The notes under the pieces: model-generated
What the model was told of the DNA's origin: nothing
The model's input: only the letters and a program-made list of their open reading frames with translations
Databases searched by the model: none
NCBI GenBank assembly: GCA_963556145.1
Contig: OY744465.1
Location: forward strand, 2,046,001-2,110,000
Origin: Hygrocybe punicea
Taxonomy: Eukaryota; Basidiomycota; Agaricomycetes; Agaricales; Hygrophoraceae
Direction: 5' to 3'
DNA length: 64,000 nt
Made by a program: the position numbers and the translations under genes
In this document: positions 32,417 through 43,722 of the stretch, one piece after another
How the letters are laid out: every line of letters starts with the position of its first letter
Position numbering within the stretch: the stretch's first letter is position 1

Positions 32417-34210
32417 ATGCAATATAGGCAACCGTCCTCGCTAGCGCCCACGGGTAGTTCGTCGATCCGCCGTCGATCTGGAGGTAGTCCAAACCCTTCG
32501 AACAGACTTTCTCCCCAAACGCATAATTCTGTGTGTCGAACTTCGTCTCAGGAATATGGCAGGCAGTGTAACTTTCTTGAGAAAACTCTGGACATGGAAG
32601 AAATCGGTGCTCTCTACGACGACCAGCCGACAGTCATCCTCGTGCCGCCCTCTAGATCTTCTCCGCCTACCCCCTCTTTCTCTGTCTTATCTGCAAATGA
32701 CTGTCCATTCCCCAAGGTTCCAGACCCCGTGCCGACAGTGCCCATCATATCCCAACTTAAACCCGAAATAGGACCCGAACTTGATCTAGACACAGACCAC
32801 GAGCTGGCACCCTTTACATATATCCCTCTCACCCCTCGCCTACCCACTCCCTCCCACTCCTTATCTGACTCCTCCTTCCGATCTCCTGCATCCCCAGCCC
32901 CTCGCCTTCCATCACCGGACTTCACAGCAACACCCACTGGTCGCATTCGCTCTTCTGCACTCCAGTTCGTCACCCGCGGACTCGACTACTTCACTTTCCG
33001 CGAGCACCACCACCCCAGCCCCGTGCTCTCACCCACATATCCTGCCAGCATAGAGCGCCCGCAGGGCTCCCGGAGCGAATCAGCTGCGTCATACGTGGAG
33101 GGCAGCGTCTGGTCGGCATTGAGCCGAGGGTCGAGCAGCTCGGTGGACCGGAATGTCACACACCTCGTTCCGTCCCTCATAAGCACCACCAACAAATTCA
33201 CACACAAGTGGCCCAAGCCACACTCCCTGAGAACCCTCGAGAGTCGAAATGACAGACGACGAGGTGGCCGCAGGTTGGGGCAGGTGGCGGCAGAGTTGGA
33301 GGAGGGACGGGGCCTCGGAATAGACAGGGTGGAGCGGTGGAGTGTTGCAAAGTGGTGTCTGGTTCTATCCTTAAGCACAGTGTTTTGGTATGGCGTGATA
33401 GGTCTGGCGTGCGCCATCCTGACATGGTTCAGAAGTAAGTGTAATCTTTTATTTTATTTTGGAAGCATTCATTTTATACTCATCTCGTCGATGCGAGCAG
33501 CGTGGAATCAAGCTGATGTGATGTATGTAGCTGACGGCGATATTCTCATTCTCATCACACTCTCAAGCAGTATCCTCATCTTCACCGCCCTCGTGGGCAC
33601 TACTGGCGCGCTGTTGAATTCCCGCCCAATCATCGCGGTGTACGCACTTCTCCTCTGGCCTGCCTTCGTCTCTATCCTCGCGATCGGCTACATGGCCTAT
33701 AAGCGTGCCACATTTGCCTTGGATCGCAAGCTCAACTTCGCGTGGAGCCAATACTACACCCCCCTAGGACGGTTGCTCATCCAAGACTCCCTAAAGTGCT
33801 GTGGGTTCTACGACGCGTTGCACGAGGCCACCGCGAGCAAACAGTGCTATACGCGCACGTCTCTGCCAGGGTGCAAGGGAAAGCTCTTTCGTTTCGAGAG
33901 CGCGAGCCTGGCAACGGTATGGTCTGCGGCATTCGCACTCGTCCCGCTGCACATCTTAAACATGTTGATCGCGCTGTTGACCGCGAATCATGTGACCAGC
34001 ACGTTTGGGAAGGGCATCACGCCCCGAAGGTACCGCCTGAGCGGGATGGATGTGCGTAAGAATGCGGAGAGGCTGTTTGGTGAAGTGAATGGTGGAGATG
34101 TCAAGCTCGTGACGCCGGTGTCGAGGCCACAGATGTCCAAGGCTTCGTCGAGGGGGACATTTAGAGAAGATAGAGAGGAGAGGCTGCTTCTAGGGATTGA
34201 TGGGAAATGA
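32417..34210 (+). CDS. Tetraspanin-like membrane protein (basidiomycete Tsp2-type)
   Basis: Two exons (32417-33434, 33501-34210; a 66-nt intron that is in frame and stop-free) give 575 residues. A long Pro/Ser-rich cytosolic N-terminus (about 310 residues) precedes four hydrophobic segments: CLVLSLSTVFWYGVIGLAC; ILILITLSSSILIFTALVG; IIAVYALLLWPAFVSILAI; and SLATVWSAAFALVPLHILN. The large loop between the last two has the tetraspanin signature KCCGFYD (about 438) plus two more Cys (QCYT, GCKG). Tetraspanins organise membrane microdomains; in fungi they affect growth and infection-related development. ATG 32417 is the first in frame, but a start at 32594 is possible. The product ends in TGA. 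Confidence 0.8.
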   Translation: MQYRQPSSLAPTGSSSIRRRSGGSPNPSNRLSPQTHNSVCRTSSQEYGRQCNFLEKTLDMEEIGALYDDQPTVILVPPSRSSPPTPSFSVLSANDCPFPKVPDPVPTVPIISQLKPEIGPELDLDTDHELAPFTYIPLTPRLPTPSHSLSDSSFRSPASPAPRLPSPDFTATPTGRIRSSALQFVTRGLDYFTFREHHHPSPVLSPTYPASIERPQGSRSESAASYVEGSVWSALSRGSSSSVDRNVTHLVPSLISTTNKFTHKWPKPHSLRTLESRNDRRRGGRRLGQVAAELEEGRGLGIDRVERWSVAKWCLVLSLSTVFWYGVIGLACAILTWFRSKCNLLFYFGSIHFILISSMRAAWNQADVMYVADGDILILITLSSSILIFTALVGTTGALLNSRPIIAVYALLLWPAFVSILAIGYMAYKRATFALDRKLNFAWSQYYTPLGRLLIQDSLKCCGFYDALHEATASKQCYTRTSLPGCKGKLFRFESASLATVWSAAFALVPLHILNMLIALLTANHVTSTFGKGITPRRYRLSGMDVRKNAERLFGEVNGGDVKLVTPVSRPQMSKASSRGTFREDREERLLLGIDGK

Positions 34211-34610
34211 AGACGGCTTCTGTATCACGATTTGAGCGTGATGGTGAGCCTTCTACATAGTCTATTTGATTGGCAACGAAGTCCAAGGAAATTATGCAGA
34301 CCACATGCACAAACCAGTCAGAGTTAGTGTCAATCATCAGGGTGCAACCAGGAACAATTTGCATCTTTCTGCGAAGAGTTTTTGCTGGTTACCTTCGTGG
34401 AAGGATTTCGTCCATTGCACGTACCTGTCATGAGCTCGCAAAGAATGAATGGAAATAAGCAAGTTGTGAATTAGCAGAACGGCAAACAAGTTATTCGAGG
34501 GTTACGTTGTATGCAAGCGTCCGAGCACTCATACTACCCTTTCGGACTTGCTCGACTCAATTCCCATAACAAATAAGTTAGAGCCGACACTTGCAAAGGA
34601 GTCGGGACTG
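34211..34610. other. No gene seen (convergent 3' region)
   Basis: Lies between the tetraspanin stop and the 3' end of the minus-strand V-ATPase gene. The V-ATPase 3' UTR probably extends into it. Confidence 0.4.
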
Positions 34611-35585
34611 TCAATGCAAGAACAAGTCGGTGATCGGTGAAGTAGGACTCACCACGTTCGAAGAACCACCTGCTTTGCTGTTCATGATGAGAGCAACAAT
34701 CATACCTGAGTAGTTGAGATGAATACTTTGTTAACTGGGACGGTGAAAAACACATACCATAGAGACCCAGCACTTCCGCAAAAATGAGGATCAGGATCTA
34801 AGAAAACACAAATGACGGATTGTAAGAAAAACTTGCTTGCTTGTGGGGGGGACAGAGCCACGAGAACTAACCATTCCGACAAACAGTCTTGGTTGCTGCG
34901 CCGTTCCCCTCACACCAGCATCTCCAACGATACCAATGGCAAAACCTGCTGCGAGACCTGCGAGACCGACGGCCAAACCTGCACCGAGTTGGATGACTCC
35001 TGTTGCAAGGGCCATCTCCATTTTGACTAAAAGATTATTTTTTTTGAGTCGATGAACTCGTGAGGGGGACTGTGGACGTACGATCGCCGGCAATCATAAC
35101 CGAGACGACGAGACCATATATCTGGAATTCGGCCCCCAGTTGAATAAAGCAATGATAAAAGGGAACACGTCAAGATGTACTTACACCAACGATACCAGCC
35201 ATGACGACTGGAATGACACACTTCATCATCAGGTCAGGCCGGAGAACGGACATTGCAGAAACGCCGACTCCTGATTTTGCAGTGCCATAACTGGGCGTTG
35301 AAAAAGATGCGTGAGCCAAGAAAGACAGCACAACGAATGGACGGCGAATACCTTGCTCCTATACCTAAAAAAAACACAGAAAGCGTTTCATCAGTGCATG
35401 GATTTACCAAAAAGACGCTCCCCCGTTGTTCAGGGTGAACATGTCCACTCACATGTGAACACAATAGCGCTTGTGCAGCCCTATAGAAGTCAAACCAAAA
35501 TATTCATGTAAGGCTCACGCAGAGCGACTACAACACATACCATGGCGCTGAAGAAGGGTGCGTATACCGGACAAAGGTCAGACAT
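34611..35585 (-). CDS. vma3: V-type H+-ATPase subunit c (proteolipid)
   Basis: Exons 35585-35541, 35480-35453, 35364-35352, 35290-35185, 35121-35082, 35026-34872, 34797-34758 and 34705 onward join in phase to about 158 residues. Text of the family is clear: start [15 protein letters not shown], then [53 protein letters not shown] and [16 protein letters not shown]. The essential proton-carrying Glu of the fourth helix is the E of FAEVLG. The protein forms the membrane ring that pumps protons into vacuoles and endosomes. The third exon is only 13 nt. The exact C-terminus is unsure: reading on gives TGA at 34611, but a GTGAGT at the SSNV position could start one more intron. Highly conserved and surely functional. 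Confidence 0.9.
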
Positions 35586-35871
35586 GGCAAAAGGGTATGT
35601 GGCGATATTATAGAGCAAGGACGTGTGCGAGAGCGAAGTTGAATTGAAGGTTGCGCACACAAGGCCCGATTTGGACGTCCACGGCCAAAGCCGGCGGAGT
35701 TGAGTGAGTGGCTGAGGCAATCCCACATGCTCCCATAAGCCAAATACCAGGCATAATACATTGCAACATTTTTTTTACAGTTGTTGTGGCTTGCTGAACA
35801 GTTGACAAAAGAATCAAACGCCGTTTGGCAAGTGCTTGTTAAGTCATATAAGAAATTCCAAATATGTGTTA
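35586..35871. promoter_or_regulatory. Upstream region of the V-ATPase gene up to the mariner insertion
   Basis: Only about 285 bp separate the V-ATPase start from the TA at 35870-35871 where the large mariner-type element is inserted, so the promoter was left short. No TATA motif is certain. Confidence 0.4.
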
Positions 35872-36171
35872 TTGTGTTTTGCATGTGACTTTGCCAACGT
35901 CACAGTCACACTTCATTTTGAGCGCCCAACTCAAAATTGCCATAACTCATGTAAAGAGCCTGTTCGGTAGCCCGTAACGTTCAACCGTAACGCTAATCTG
36001 AGCTGTACAGCTCGGGTCTAACTGATTCTGAGTTTCAATATATAAGTGGGCGACCAAACAAGTATATTTGTACATTGTTTGGACGCAATGGTTGGACATT
36101 GCACCCAAACAAATGTACAAACATAATACAACAGTTACAGTCAGGTTGTCTGGATTAGGAAAGTGATCGAT

Positions 36172-37491
36172 ATGGATCACCGCAGGATTGCTCTACAGCA
36201 AATCTTGGGGCGAACTCGCCAACAAAGAGCTCAAATGCGTCGCTGCATCATTGTTGTAGTCGTTGTTCTTCTTGAAGCACTATCCCGTCACCTTAATTCT
36301 TTCCACAACTGTCAGCCATTCCACACATCTGCGCTTACCGGACATGCTTGGGTTCGTGAACTGCTCAATGGCCATCCAGGCCGTATACACATCTCTCTAG
36401 GTGTCAGCAAGGAGGTCTTTCGCAACCTGGTACACACTGTACGGCAGATGGGGCTGTCGGATTCAAGGCATATCACATTAGAAGAACAGCTGGCAATCTT
36501 TCTACACTGCTGTGTGACTGGTTTGACGATCAGGCATCTGGCCGAGCATTTCCAACGGTCAAACGAAACCATTTCAGTGTAAGTACATGCAGGTCTGACA
36601 CAAATTTGTTGTCCAATCTAACCGTGACTGTATTGTCAGCTATTTCAAGGGTTTTGTCGTGTGCTTTTCACAGTTTCCTTTCTACACTACCTATGTATGC
36701 CAGCCCACAGCAGACGACCCTTGCCCAATGAAGATCCAATCAAGTGGCAAATATTTTCCCTTTTTCAAGGATGCGATTGGTGCTATTGATGGGAGCCATA
36801 TCCGCGTCTCACCACCTGCCAACATTCGTGGTCGGTTTCATAATCGCAAGGGATTTGTGTCCCAGAATGCCCTCTTCACATCATTGTTTGATATGCGATT
36901 GAACTATGTACTTACAGGCTGGGAAGGGAGTGCCAGTGATGCTAGGGTATATGAAGATGCACGAAGCAAGCGTCTTTGGATTCCCGAGGGGAAATACTTA
37001 CTTGCCAATGCTGGGTACCCACTTCTGCACCACGAATTATTGACACCCTATAGGGGCATTCGCTATCACCTTCGAGAATGGGGTCAGGGCAATTGACGGT
37101 ACATTTTTTATGCTTTTTCTTACATATAGCTAACCAAAAAAAATACAGGCCACAAACGAAAGAACTCTTCAATCTTCGACATGCAAGTCTCCGCAATGTC
37201 ATCGAATGAATATTCGGTGTTCTCAAACGCCGCTGGAAGATTTTGCAATCAGCACCCGAATATAACATGAAAATGCAGGTTCGCATACCGCAGGCACTTG
37301 CAGCACTTCATAACTTCATTCGTTTGGATGATTTGGATGATGATGAGAATGCTGGTGATGGGGATGATGAAGATGATAGCTCAGGGCCATTTGGTGGAGT
37401 CTTGCTGGCTGAACAGCATACTGAAGACGACGACGGTGCAAAAGCTTGGCGGGATGAAATTGCGGATGAAATGTGGATGGATTACCTATGA
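36172..37491 (+). pseudogene. HARBI1-like DDE nuclease of Harbinger, with two nonsense codons
   Basis: Exons 36172-36578, 36640 to about 37098, and about 37150-37491. The N-terminal helical part has ISLGVSKEVFRNLV and LTIRHLAEHFQRSNETIS. The DDE_Tnp_4 catalytic acids are visible: D in GAIDGSHI (about 36789), D in GSASDARVYED (about 36940) and E in NVIE just before the second stop (about 37200). TGA at 37094-37096 and 37207-37209 stand where related proteins have Arg (…N-R-R-P, VIERIFG), so CGA to TGA changes killed this copy. The protein cuts and joins DNA at TAA targets together with the Myb-like partner. The C-terminus is acidic (DDDENAGDGDDEDD). Confidence 0.85.
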
Positions 37492-37804
37492 TACAGGCAG
37501 GAGCAAGGGTTGAACGATTCAGATGATGACGATATAGATGGTGAAGAGTCGCAGGGAGAGGGAGCAGATGCAGAGGATGAGGACGGCTTGTAAAGTTGTT
37601 ATTTCGGTCACGGCGTAGTTTTTTTTTGTTTCTTGTATCAGGCCCTCTCATTATGTTGAATTGACATGCTGTTCAATGGCATTGGCAGTTGTAGAGGGCA
37701 GGGGACACGAAGATTCCATTAAAAGAAAAAAATTACAGACGCAATATGAAATACATGGCAGTGAAATACAAAGTCGACAACAAAGAACATTACACAGACC
37801 TTGC

Positions 37805-38880
37805 CTAACCTCCATGAGAGCTTCCCCCACTTAGTATGCCCTTCACCCAGCGTAGGCGAGTTTCCTTGTTCTCGATTGCAAGGTAAAGATTTGCGAGATT
37901 GGGCTTTTCGGCAAAAAGGTTGATAAGCTCGAGTTGATCGTTTAGATCAATGTTGCTCTTTGTCAATGCAGAAACAGCATCTGCGCTCCGCTTTGTTAGT
38001 GTGTCGGTGACAAGAACTTCTTGTGGTTGGAAGCTTTGTTTGAAGGAATCTGTGAGGTTGTCGATTGCATCGCTGATGACGGCAGAGGTTGAGACCTTTG
38101 AGCGGGTGGAGAGGGAGCTAAGAGATCGGATGGATTTCCTATCAGATGATGAAGATGCAGCATCCCGGACGGCTGAAAATTTTCGCTTGCTAGCGCCAGA
38201 TGTCGAGGGTGTGGGTGTAGGAAGGGGTGGAGTGGCTGTATCATCATCGGGGGTTGTGACAACAACTTTGGGTTCACCACCATCAAGCCCCTCATCCTCA
38301 TCATCCCCAAGACCATCCGCGGCAAAACTACCCCTCGCTGCTGAAGGCATGAGAGTCTCAACTTTGTTGAGCCATGTCCATCCCGACGTCTTGAATGGCT
38401 TCATAAGTGTATGGTTAGTGGTCTGTAAAATTGTTTCAAACGGTGATTAAATGAGAATTACGGTCAGATTTACCTTTACTGCAATGAAGGCATCCCATGC
38501 ATTCTCCTCAGCAGATGTACTGATATTCGCACCCTTATCATCATCCCAGGAGAACCCAGAGAGAGATTTATAATATTGAATGGCATTGTACGTCGCTTTC
38601 AACTGAATTGGTTGAGAACATTGCCATTTAGGTAATAGAAAACACTCACCCCGGCCCATTTGGTCTTGCACTTCTCGCCTGTTTTTGCAAGCCCAGTTTT
38701 TGTGTGTGGCACAAGAGATTCAGCTGCTCGATTGAAAGTAGCATCCTTGAAATTGTTTCCATCTCCAGCCTCACTTCGGTGTGCAATAAGATACTCGATA
38801 AGACAAAGGGTTTCTTCATCATTCCACACTGCTCGTTTGGTGGGCTCCTTCTCTTTTCCCTTGTCCTTTTTGGGAGCCAT
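37805..38880 (-). CDS. Myb/SANT-like DNA-binding protein of Harbinger (ORF2)
   Basis: Three exons (38880-38650, 38602-38474, 38422-37805) join in phase to 325 residues, ending TAG. The start MAPKKDKGKEKEPTKR is basic. Residues 15-110 hold a trihelix/Myb-like domain with spaced tryptophans (RAVWNDEETLCLIEYL, KTKWAG, GFSWDD). The middle is Ser/Pro-rich, and the end (LNDQLELINLFAEKPNLAN) is helical. In PIF/Harbinger transposition this partner binds the termini and carries the nuclease to the nucleus. The frame has no stop, unlike its partner nuclease. Confidence 0.75.
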
Positions 38881-39503
38881 GAGGAAGTACTGGGTGAGGA
38901 GGGAGACAAGGTGCACTATGGCAGTTCGGATGCGATGTCTGCGGTGAGCAACGTTTCCTGAAGCCACGGAATCCATCTTATCGATACTGTGACGATGTAT
39001 TTTACATTGAAACTCAGCAAGTTCGCTGCTCGGTTAGACCCGAGCTGTACAGCGTTACGGTTGAACGTTACGGGCTACCGAACAGGCTCTAATACTCAAC
39101 GTACAGCTTAGCAGTTTGAAATATGAGAGTTCGAATATAATGTCTGGATGTTCACAGTGTAAAAAGTCCCGAAAATGGTCACACAAAAAACCAAATTTTT
39201 CGGTGCAACCCCCCCATGTGCAACACCTCCAGAAGCTTCGGGAGTCCACCAGGCGGTGGAAAACTTCACATGCATGCTCCCCAGCAGTCCATCTTAATGC
39301 TGGGAGCTGTATTATTATTATTAATAAAAGGGACCGTTCATGCACAGCAGGTTTCAACGAGAATATTTTGGTATATTGGGGCAGGACAACTTGTAGCGAC
39401 AGGCAAAAATAAAGAGCGTAGAAATATGAAATTGGGCCGCACACACCTCGAAAAGACAACAGAGGATGTGTGATTGGCTTAGCATTGTGTTTCCAACTGG
39501 ATT

Positions 39504-41411
39504 TTAAGCCGTGTCAATGTCAGACATGATCTGGAAGACTCCAGCCTTTATCAGTGCAACATCTTCCTCAGCATAACGAATGAGCAGATCTGCTGTGCCC
39601 CGTCCAATGTTAATCCATTCTGCAAGCTTCTCCACAGTAATCTGATCCCCAGTAAGTTGGTGAACTCGATGGAAACCTTCTTTGTCAAAATTTGGCAGAA
39701 GTCGACTGAATTCCTCGCCAGAACGGTCAGAACGCTTGTCACAGTAATGCAGCCAGGTAGATATAAGGGGGTACTCGACTGGGGCAGCTGGCCCAGTGGT
39801 TGGCATGGCTGGATTTGGCATGAGAGGCGCTGAGTTGGTATTGTGTGCGAGTTCAGCCACAGGTTGAGGACGCAAGTGAGAATTCCCTGTTTGAAAGGAC
39901 TTGGGGTGGTAACTGTGCTGCGCCACGGCTGACTGTGCTTGTAAGTGCTGAGCTGGGGCCCTTGTGCGGGGACCATTGGCATAGATATTAAGTTCCAGAG
40001 GGACTTTATCAACTGGACATTGATTCGGTTGCCTTAGCTGTGCAGGATTACTAAATTGGCTTGCAAATGGCACGTAAAAAGAATAATCTTACATGCAATG
40101 TCACCCATAAATTGAGGTTCTGCTCTGTGATTGGATAACAGAGGCGTGTGGGGATCATTGTAGCATGGAACAGGCTTTCCAGGAAGGCTATGGACATCGC
40201 ACTGGAAGGTGTTAATAATTTGGGTACGCGCTTGCACTTTCCGTTTGTGATAATGGTCTGCATCTGTTTTTGGCCTATCCTGATCAATGACCACCGGCTT
40301 CCCAACTGACTTTCCTGTACCGCTCTTCATTGAAACGTTGGATTAATGCAAAGAGTTATTAAATAATAATGTGGGACTCACTTTACCATCCCTGACAAGT
40401 GCCGGATCATCACCTTTATTGAAAATTTGAACCACAACAGGTTTCATTTGACGAGTTGAACGATGGCCATTGGCAAGGATTGGTGGAACCACAAGTGGCC
40501 GAAGAAGTGAAATCATGGTATTGAGATGAACTTGTGAGGTAAGGTCGAGTGGGAGGGACTGTTTGTTGTCTGTGCTGAAACGATACTGAGCATGGAGAGA
40601 CGTAGGGTATATATTGAACATTTCAGCCAATTTTTGCTGAAGTCCGAACCACGTAGTCGTTGAATTCAACATCTCAATTAACCGCGTCTGTGTTGTTCTG
40701 TTGTTTACCTCAATGGTGTACGTAAACGAGTCTGGCATAGAATGAGCAATGACAAAACATTCATGAGCAGATATAATCACCATCCATGAGATCGCTGTCA
40801 CTATCCTCAGACAGGGTAGTTGGTGGAGCCTTTTTCTTTGTCTTGGCAACGGCTTTTTTGCGGGCTGGCTCCTTCGGTGCCTCTTCAACCACCTCGACCT
40901 CCTCAGAATATATTTCCCTGTCTGTGTACTCCAGTTCCTCCTCCTCCTTTTCAGCTGTGTTTTCTCCCACATCAGATTCGTGTTCATCCCCGGTTTGCTC
41001 GTTGAGGAGGTCTACTGCCATGCGATGGAATAAGGCCCTGACTGGGTTCGAAGCTGCACGAGTTGGCCGAGCTGAGGTGAGTTTCTGGTTGTCAGATGAT
41101 GGCTTTGACGCAGCAGAGTCATCTGCATCGGAACTGAATGTCGATGCGGCTGATTTCAAGAAGGTGCTGGTTCTCGCAGGATTGGAACCATTTGTGGAAG
41201 CAGAACGAGTTGAACGGGTTCGAGTTGACATGGTTACTCTGTCAGTGCACCCCTTTTTGTTAGGATCAGTTACAGCTGATTCCCGAGGTGCTTCATCAGC
41301 AGAGGGAGCAGGGGTGACAGTTTGGGGATTCACTGCTGCTTTTGCTTCCTGGATGGCCTTCCGTTTGGCTTTCGCTGCTTCTTGTCGTCTTTTCACAGCC
41401 CCTTGGGCCAT
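39504..41411 (-). CDS. Passenger gene 1 of the mariner-type element, unknown
   Basis: From ATG 41411 (MAQGAVKRRQEAAKAKRK) the frame runs through a Lys/Arg- and Ser-rich region with two acidic tracts (near 40880-40960). Spliced exons follow (about 40735-40385, 40330-40095, 40060-39504). The middle exon (TRLIEMLNSTTTWFGLQQKL, VHLNTMISLLRPLV) is globular. The last exon ends with a helical block HYCDKRSDRSGEEFSRLL, GFHRVHQLTGDQITVEKLAE and GRGTADLLIRYAEEDVALIK, which I recall from many agaricomycete proteins of unknown role. Exon borders are approximate; no stop breaks the chosen frames. Inside the terminal repeats it is probably cargo or a transposition cofactor. Confidence 0.55.
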
Positions 41412-41589
41412 AGCAGGAGGAACAGCTGTGAGTATGAGCCATTTAGTGTCAGCATTTGTAAACACTAAAAGATCAGACAGACTCTGGCTTTTCAAGGTCG
41501 AATCTTCAGTGCTCTGGTGCCAGGAACAACGTAAAATTTTATTTCGTACATCAACAATTACTCATGCAACCAAACAGCTCACGCAAACC

Positions 41590-42250
41590 ATGGCTCTTGT
41601 CCCACCCCCCAATGCTGCGGGAGTGATCCCTCCGCCCCTCACTGCTAATCCACCCGCCCTTGCGGATATCACAAATGCGAAGGACTATGTGGAAAAGCTC
41701 TCACACTCCAAATGTCAGTATGAGAAGATTTTTGCTGTGAGAACTCTACTGATTGTTCATGATAGTGGCAGGACATCCCCTCCATGCCACTGATGCAGAA
41801 ATTGGATCCGCTGAACTCTACAAGAATTCAGTTACTTTCTCCCATAATCCAGGGGGAAATGCCGCTCTGCCCTGGTTGGTGAACCTCACCGCAACGGTCA
41901 ACCGAATCGATGATAATGTCGCGTTGCTGCTTCAACGGTCAGATGAACTTCCCATTCTCCTTTACAACAGCCAATCAGGACCTCGAGGGCCCCTCTGTAA
42001 CCCAACTGTAGTTGCCAATGGTGTTCACCCGCTAATGGGAGTGCCTAATCCTCGAACCCGGGATGAACTTGTACTATTCACAGGTGAGATCATTCTGCTA
42101 TCCCGTTCCAAGCTTGTTACCTAATTCTTCTCAGTTCAAGAGTGTATTGCATCCGCGAATGTGCTGGGTTTACCTGCCTTGCCGGCTAATTCCACTGTTA
42201 TAGAAAGGAGGCGACAAATTGCTGTTCGAATTGGGGTTGCGATTGAGTAG
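41590..42250 (+). CDS. Passenger gene 2 of the mariner-type element, small unknown
   Basis: Starts MALVPPPNAAGVIPPPLTAN (41590). An intron somewhere in 41718-41772 leads to GHPLHATDAEIGSAELYKNS, then LVNLTATVNRIDDNVALLLQ and MGVPNPRTRDELVLFT. A last exon, LPALPANSTVIERRRQIAVR, ends TAG at 42248. The pattern of a short coiled segment followed by an NPxTRxEL motif is common in basidiomycete proteins near transposons; its function is unknown. The first intron border is not resolved, so the gene may be damaged. It is divergent from passenger gene 1, with about 180 bp between starts. Confidence 0.45.
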
Positions 42251-42456
42251 TTGTTAGGTTTTTTGATAAAACAGTCTGCCAGTGATCAAGCTTCAATTAC
42301 CTAGGTGTGGTGACCCCGTGTATTTTGTACATTTACAATATGAAAACTGTTCTTTGCCACGTATTCTAATTCCCTGACCAGCAAGTCACAGATCACATTT
42401 ACAACAAAGGGTATACATATATTGTACAGGAATGGTGGAGGGGGGGACAGGACAAG

Positions 42457-43722
42457 CTACACATAACCACAGTGCCTAAACCAACCAAATACATCCATGG
42501 GGCTAATCTCATAGAGGGGTTTGAGTAACACACAATAAATATCCATTAAAGTCAATTCTGTCATAGCCATACGGACGTATTCACCATTGCGGCGGAGGGA
42601 ATATTTCATTGCAGAGAATGCCAGTTTGATGGGATTGTAGTCAGGCGAATACGGTGGTAGAAATTCACACTGCATGCCTCTGAATAATGACATGGTAGTC
42701 ACAAAATTGAAGATAATATAAATCAAAACTTACCGAGATTCGATGAGCTCCAAAATTTCAGGGTGCTTGTGAATTCGGCAATTATCCATGACAATAACTG
42801 ATTTTGGGGAGGGGAATGGTTGCATTTGATCAAGGAGATGGTTTATGAATGAATAAAAAAGATTTGTGTCAAAAGCGCCTTCAACAATTTCGCAGTGGAT
42901 GATGCCATCTTCGAGGGCCAAAGCGGGAAGAACAGAAAACCTAGACATATAGCAGCATTGTCAATGAATGGAGGACTGAAATGTGAGCAAACATACCGTC
43001 GTCCGCGGCAAAAGAAGGCTTTGCGAGTTGCTTTTTGGCCACGGATGGCCCAGGCTCTTCCACGATACGTTGTTCGACGATCCACAGCACTTTCATCGAC
43101 AAAAACTAGTTGTTCAGCCTCATATGTGCCAATGCGAGCGGCAAACATGCTTCGTTCTCTTCACTTCATTCGATCGCGACACGGGAGAGCTGACAATTGA
43201 TTAGTTGAATAATTATGAAATAGTGTGCAAAGTGTACCTTTTTCATGGTATAACCGCCCTTTACGATGGTTCTCCATATCGTCGAAATTGATACTGAGGT
43301 ACCGCAAGTCTCCTGGAGCTCCATTCGCAGTTCGTCAAGATACAGATCAGGGCATTCATTCAACCTGCGATGCATATACTGCATATCGAATGTTTGTGGA
43401 GAACGAGTGCACAAGATGTAATGCTACACACCTCAATATCATAGTTACACAGAATTCGATGCACTTTTGGCCTTTCGCACTCAGGGACATTGATTCGGCC
43501 AGAATGCTTGAAGTATGCCAGTATCTTCCGAACGGAACGACTAGAGACATTGGTGTACATGGCAATGTCCTCCTCCGTCATGGTTGTGCCGAGTTGTACA
43601 ATTATCCACTGAACAACTGACGCGATCGCCTTGCCTTGAACCATGGGTGGTTGTTGATAGTGTTGAACTGCCAAGTTTTCGTTGAATTCCCAATTTAGGC
43701 GGTTATCATCAATTTCCCTCAC
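42457..43722 (-). pseudogene. Tc1/mariner-superfamily (DDE_3) transposase, catalytic Glu lost
   Basis: An N-terminal helix-turn-helix region (TNVSSRSVRKILAYFKHSG, ELRMELQETCGTSVSISTIW) is followed by the DDE_3 core: LVFVDESAVDRRT (first Asp), SVIVMDNCRIHKH (second Asp), and LPPYSPDYNPIKLAFSAMK, where the third acid should be Glu in NPIE but reads Lys. Position 42627 (plus-strand T) explains it: TTCGAT to TTTGAT, a CpG change giving GAA to AAA. A TGA in the exon before FAARIGTYEAEQ also replaces an expected Arg. At least four introns split the gene. The copy cannot catalyse transposition. Confidence 0.8.

Larger units (their letters stand above)
35955..39089. mobile_element. PIF/Harbinger element in the mariner TIR, TSD TAA
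   Basis: Terminal repeats GAGCCTGTTCGGTAGCCCGT... and its complement. TAA flanks at 35952-35954 and 39090-39092. Joining the flanks with one TAA restores the same sequence as the intact right terminal repeat of the host element near 43970, confirming the boundaries. It carries the two standard Harbinger genes in convergent order: nuclease (+) and Myb-like protein (-). Confidence 0.93.

Noticed and set aside
32614..33417. Minus-strand ORFs within the tetraspanin gene
   Set aside because: Shadows of a GC-rich coding exon with no domain content.
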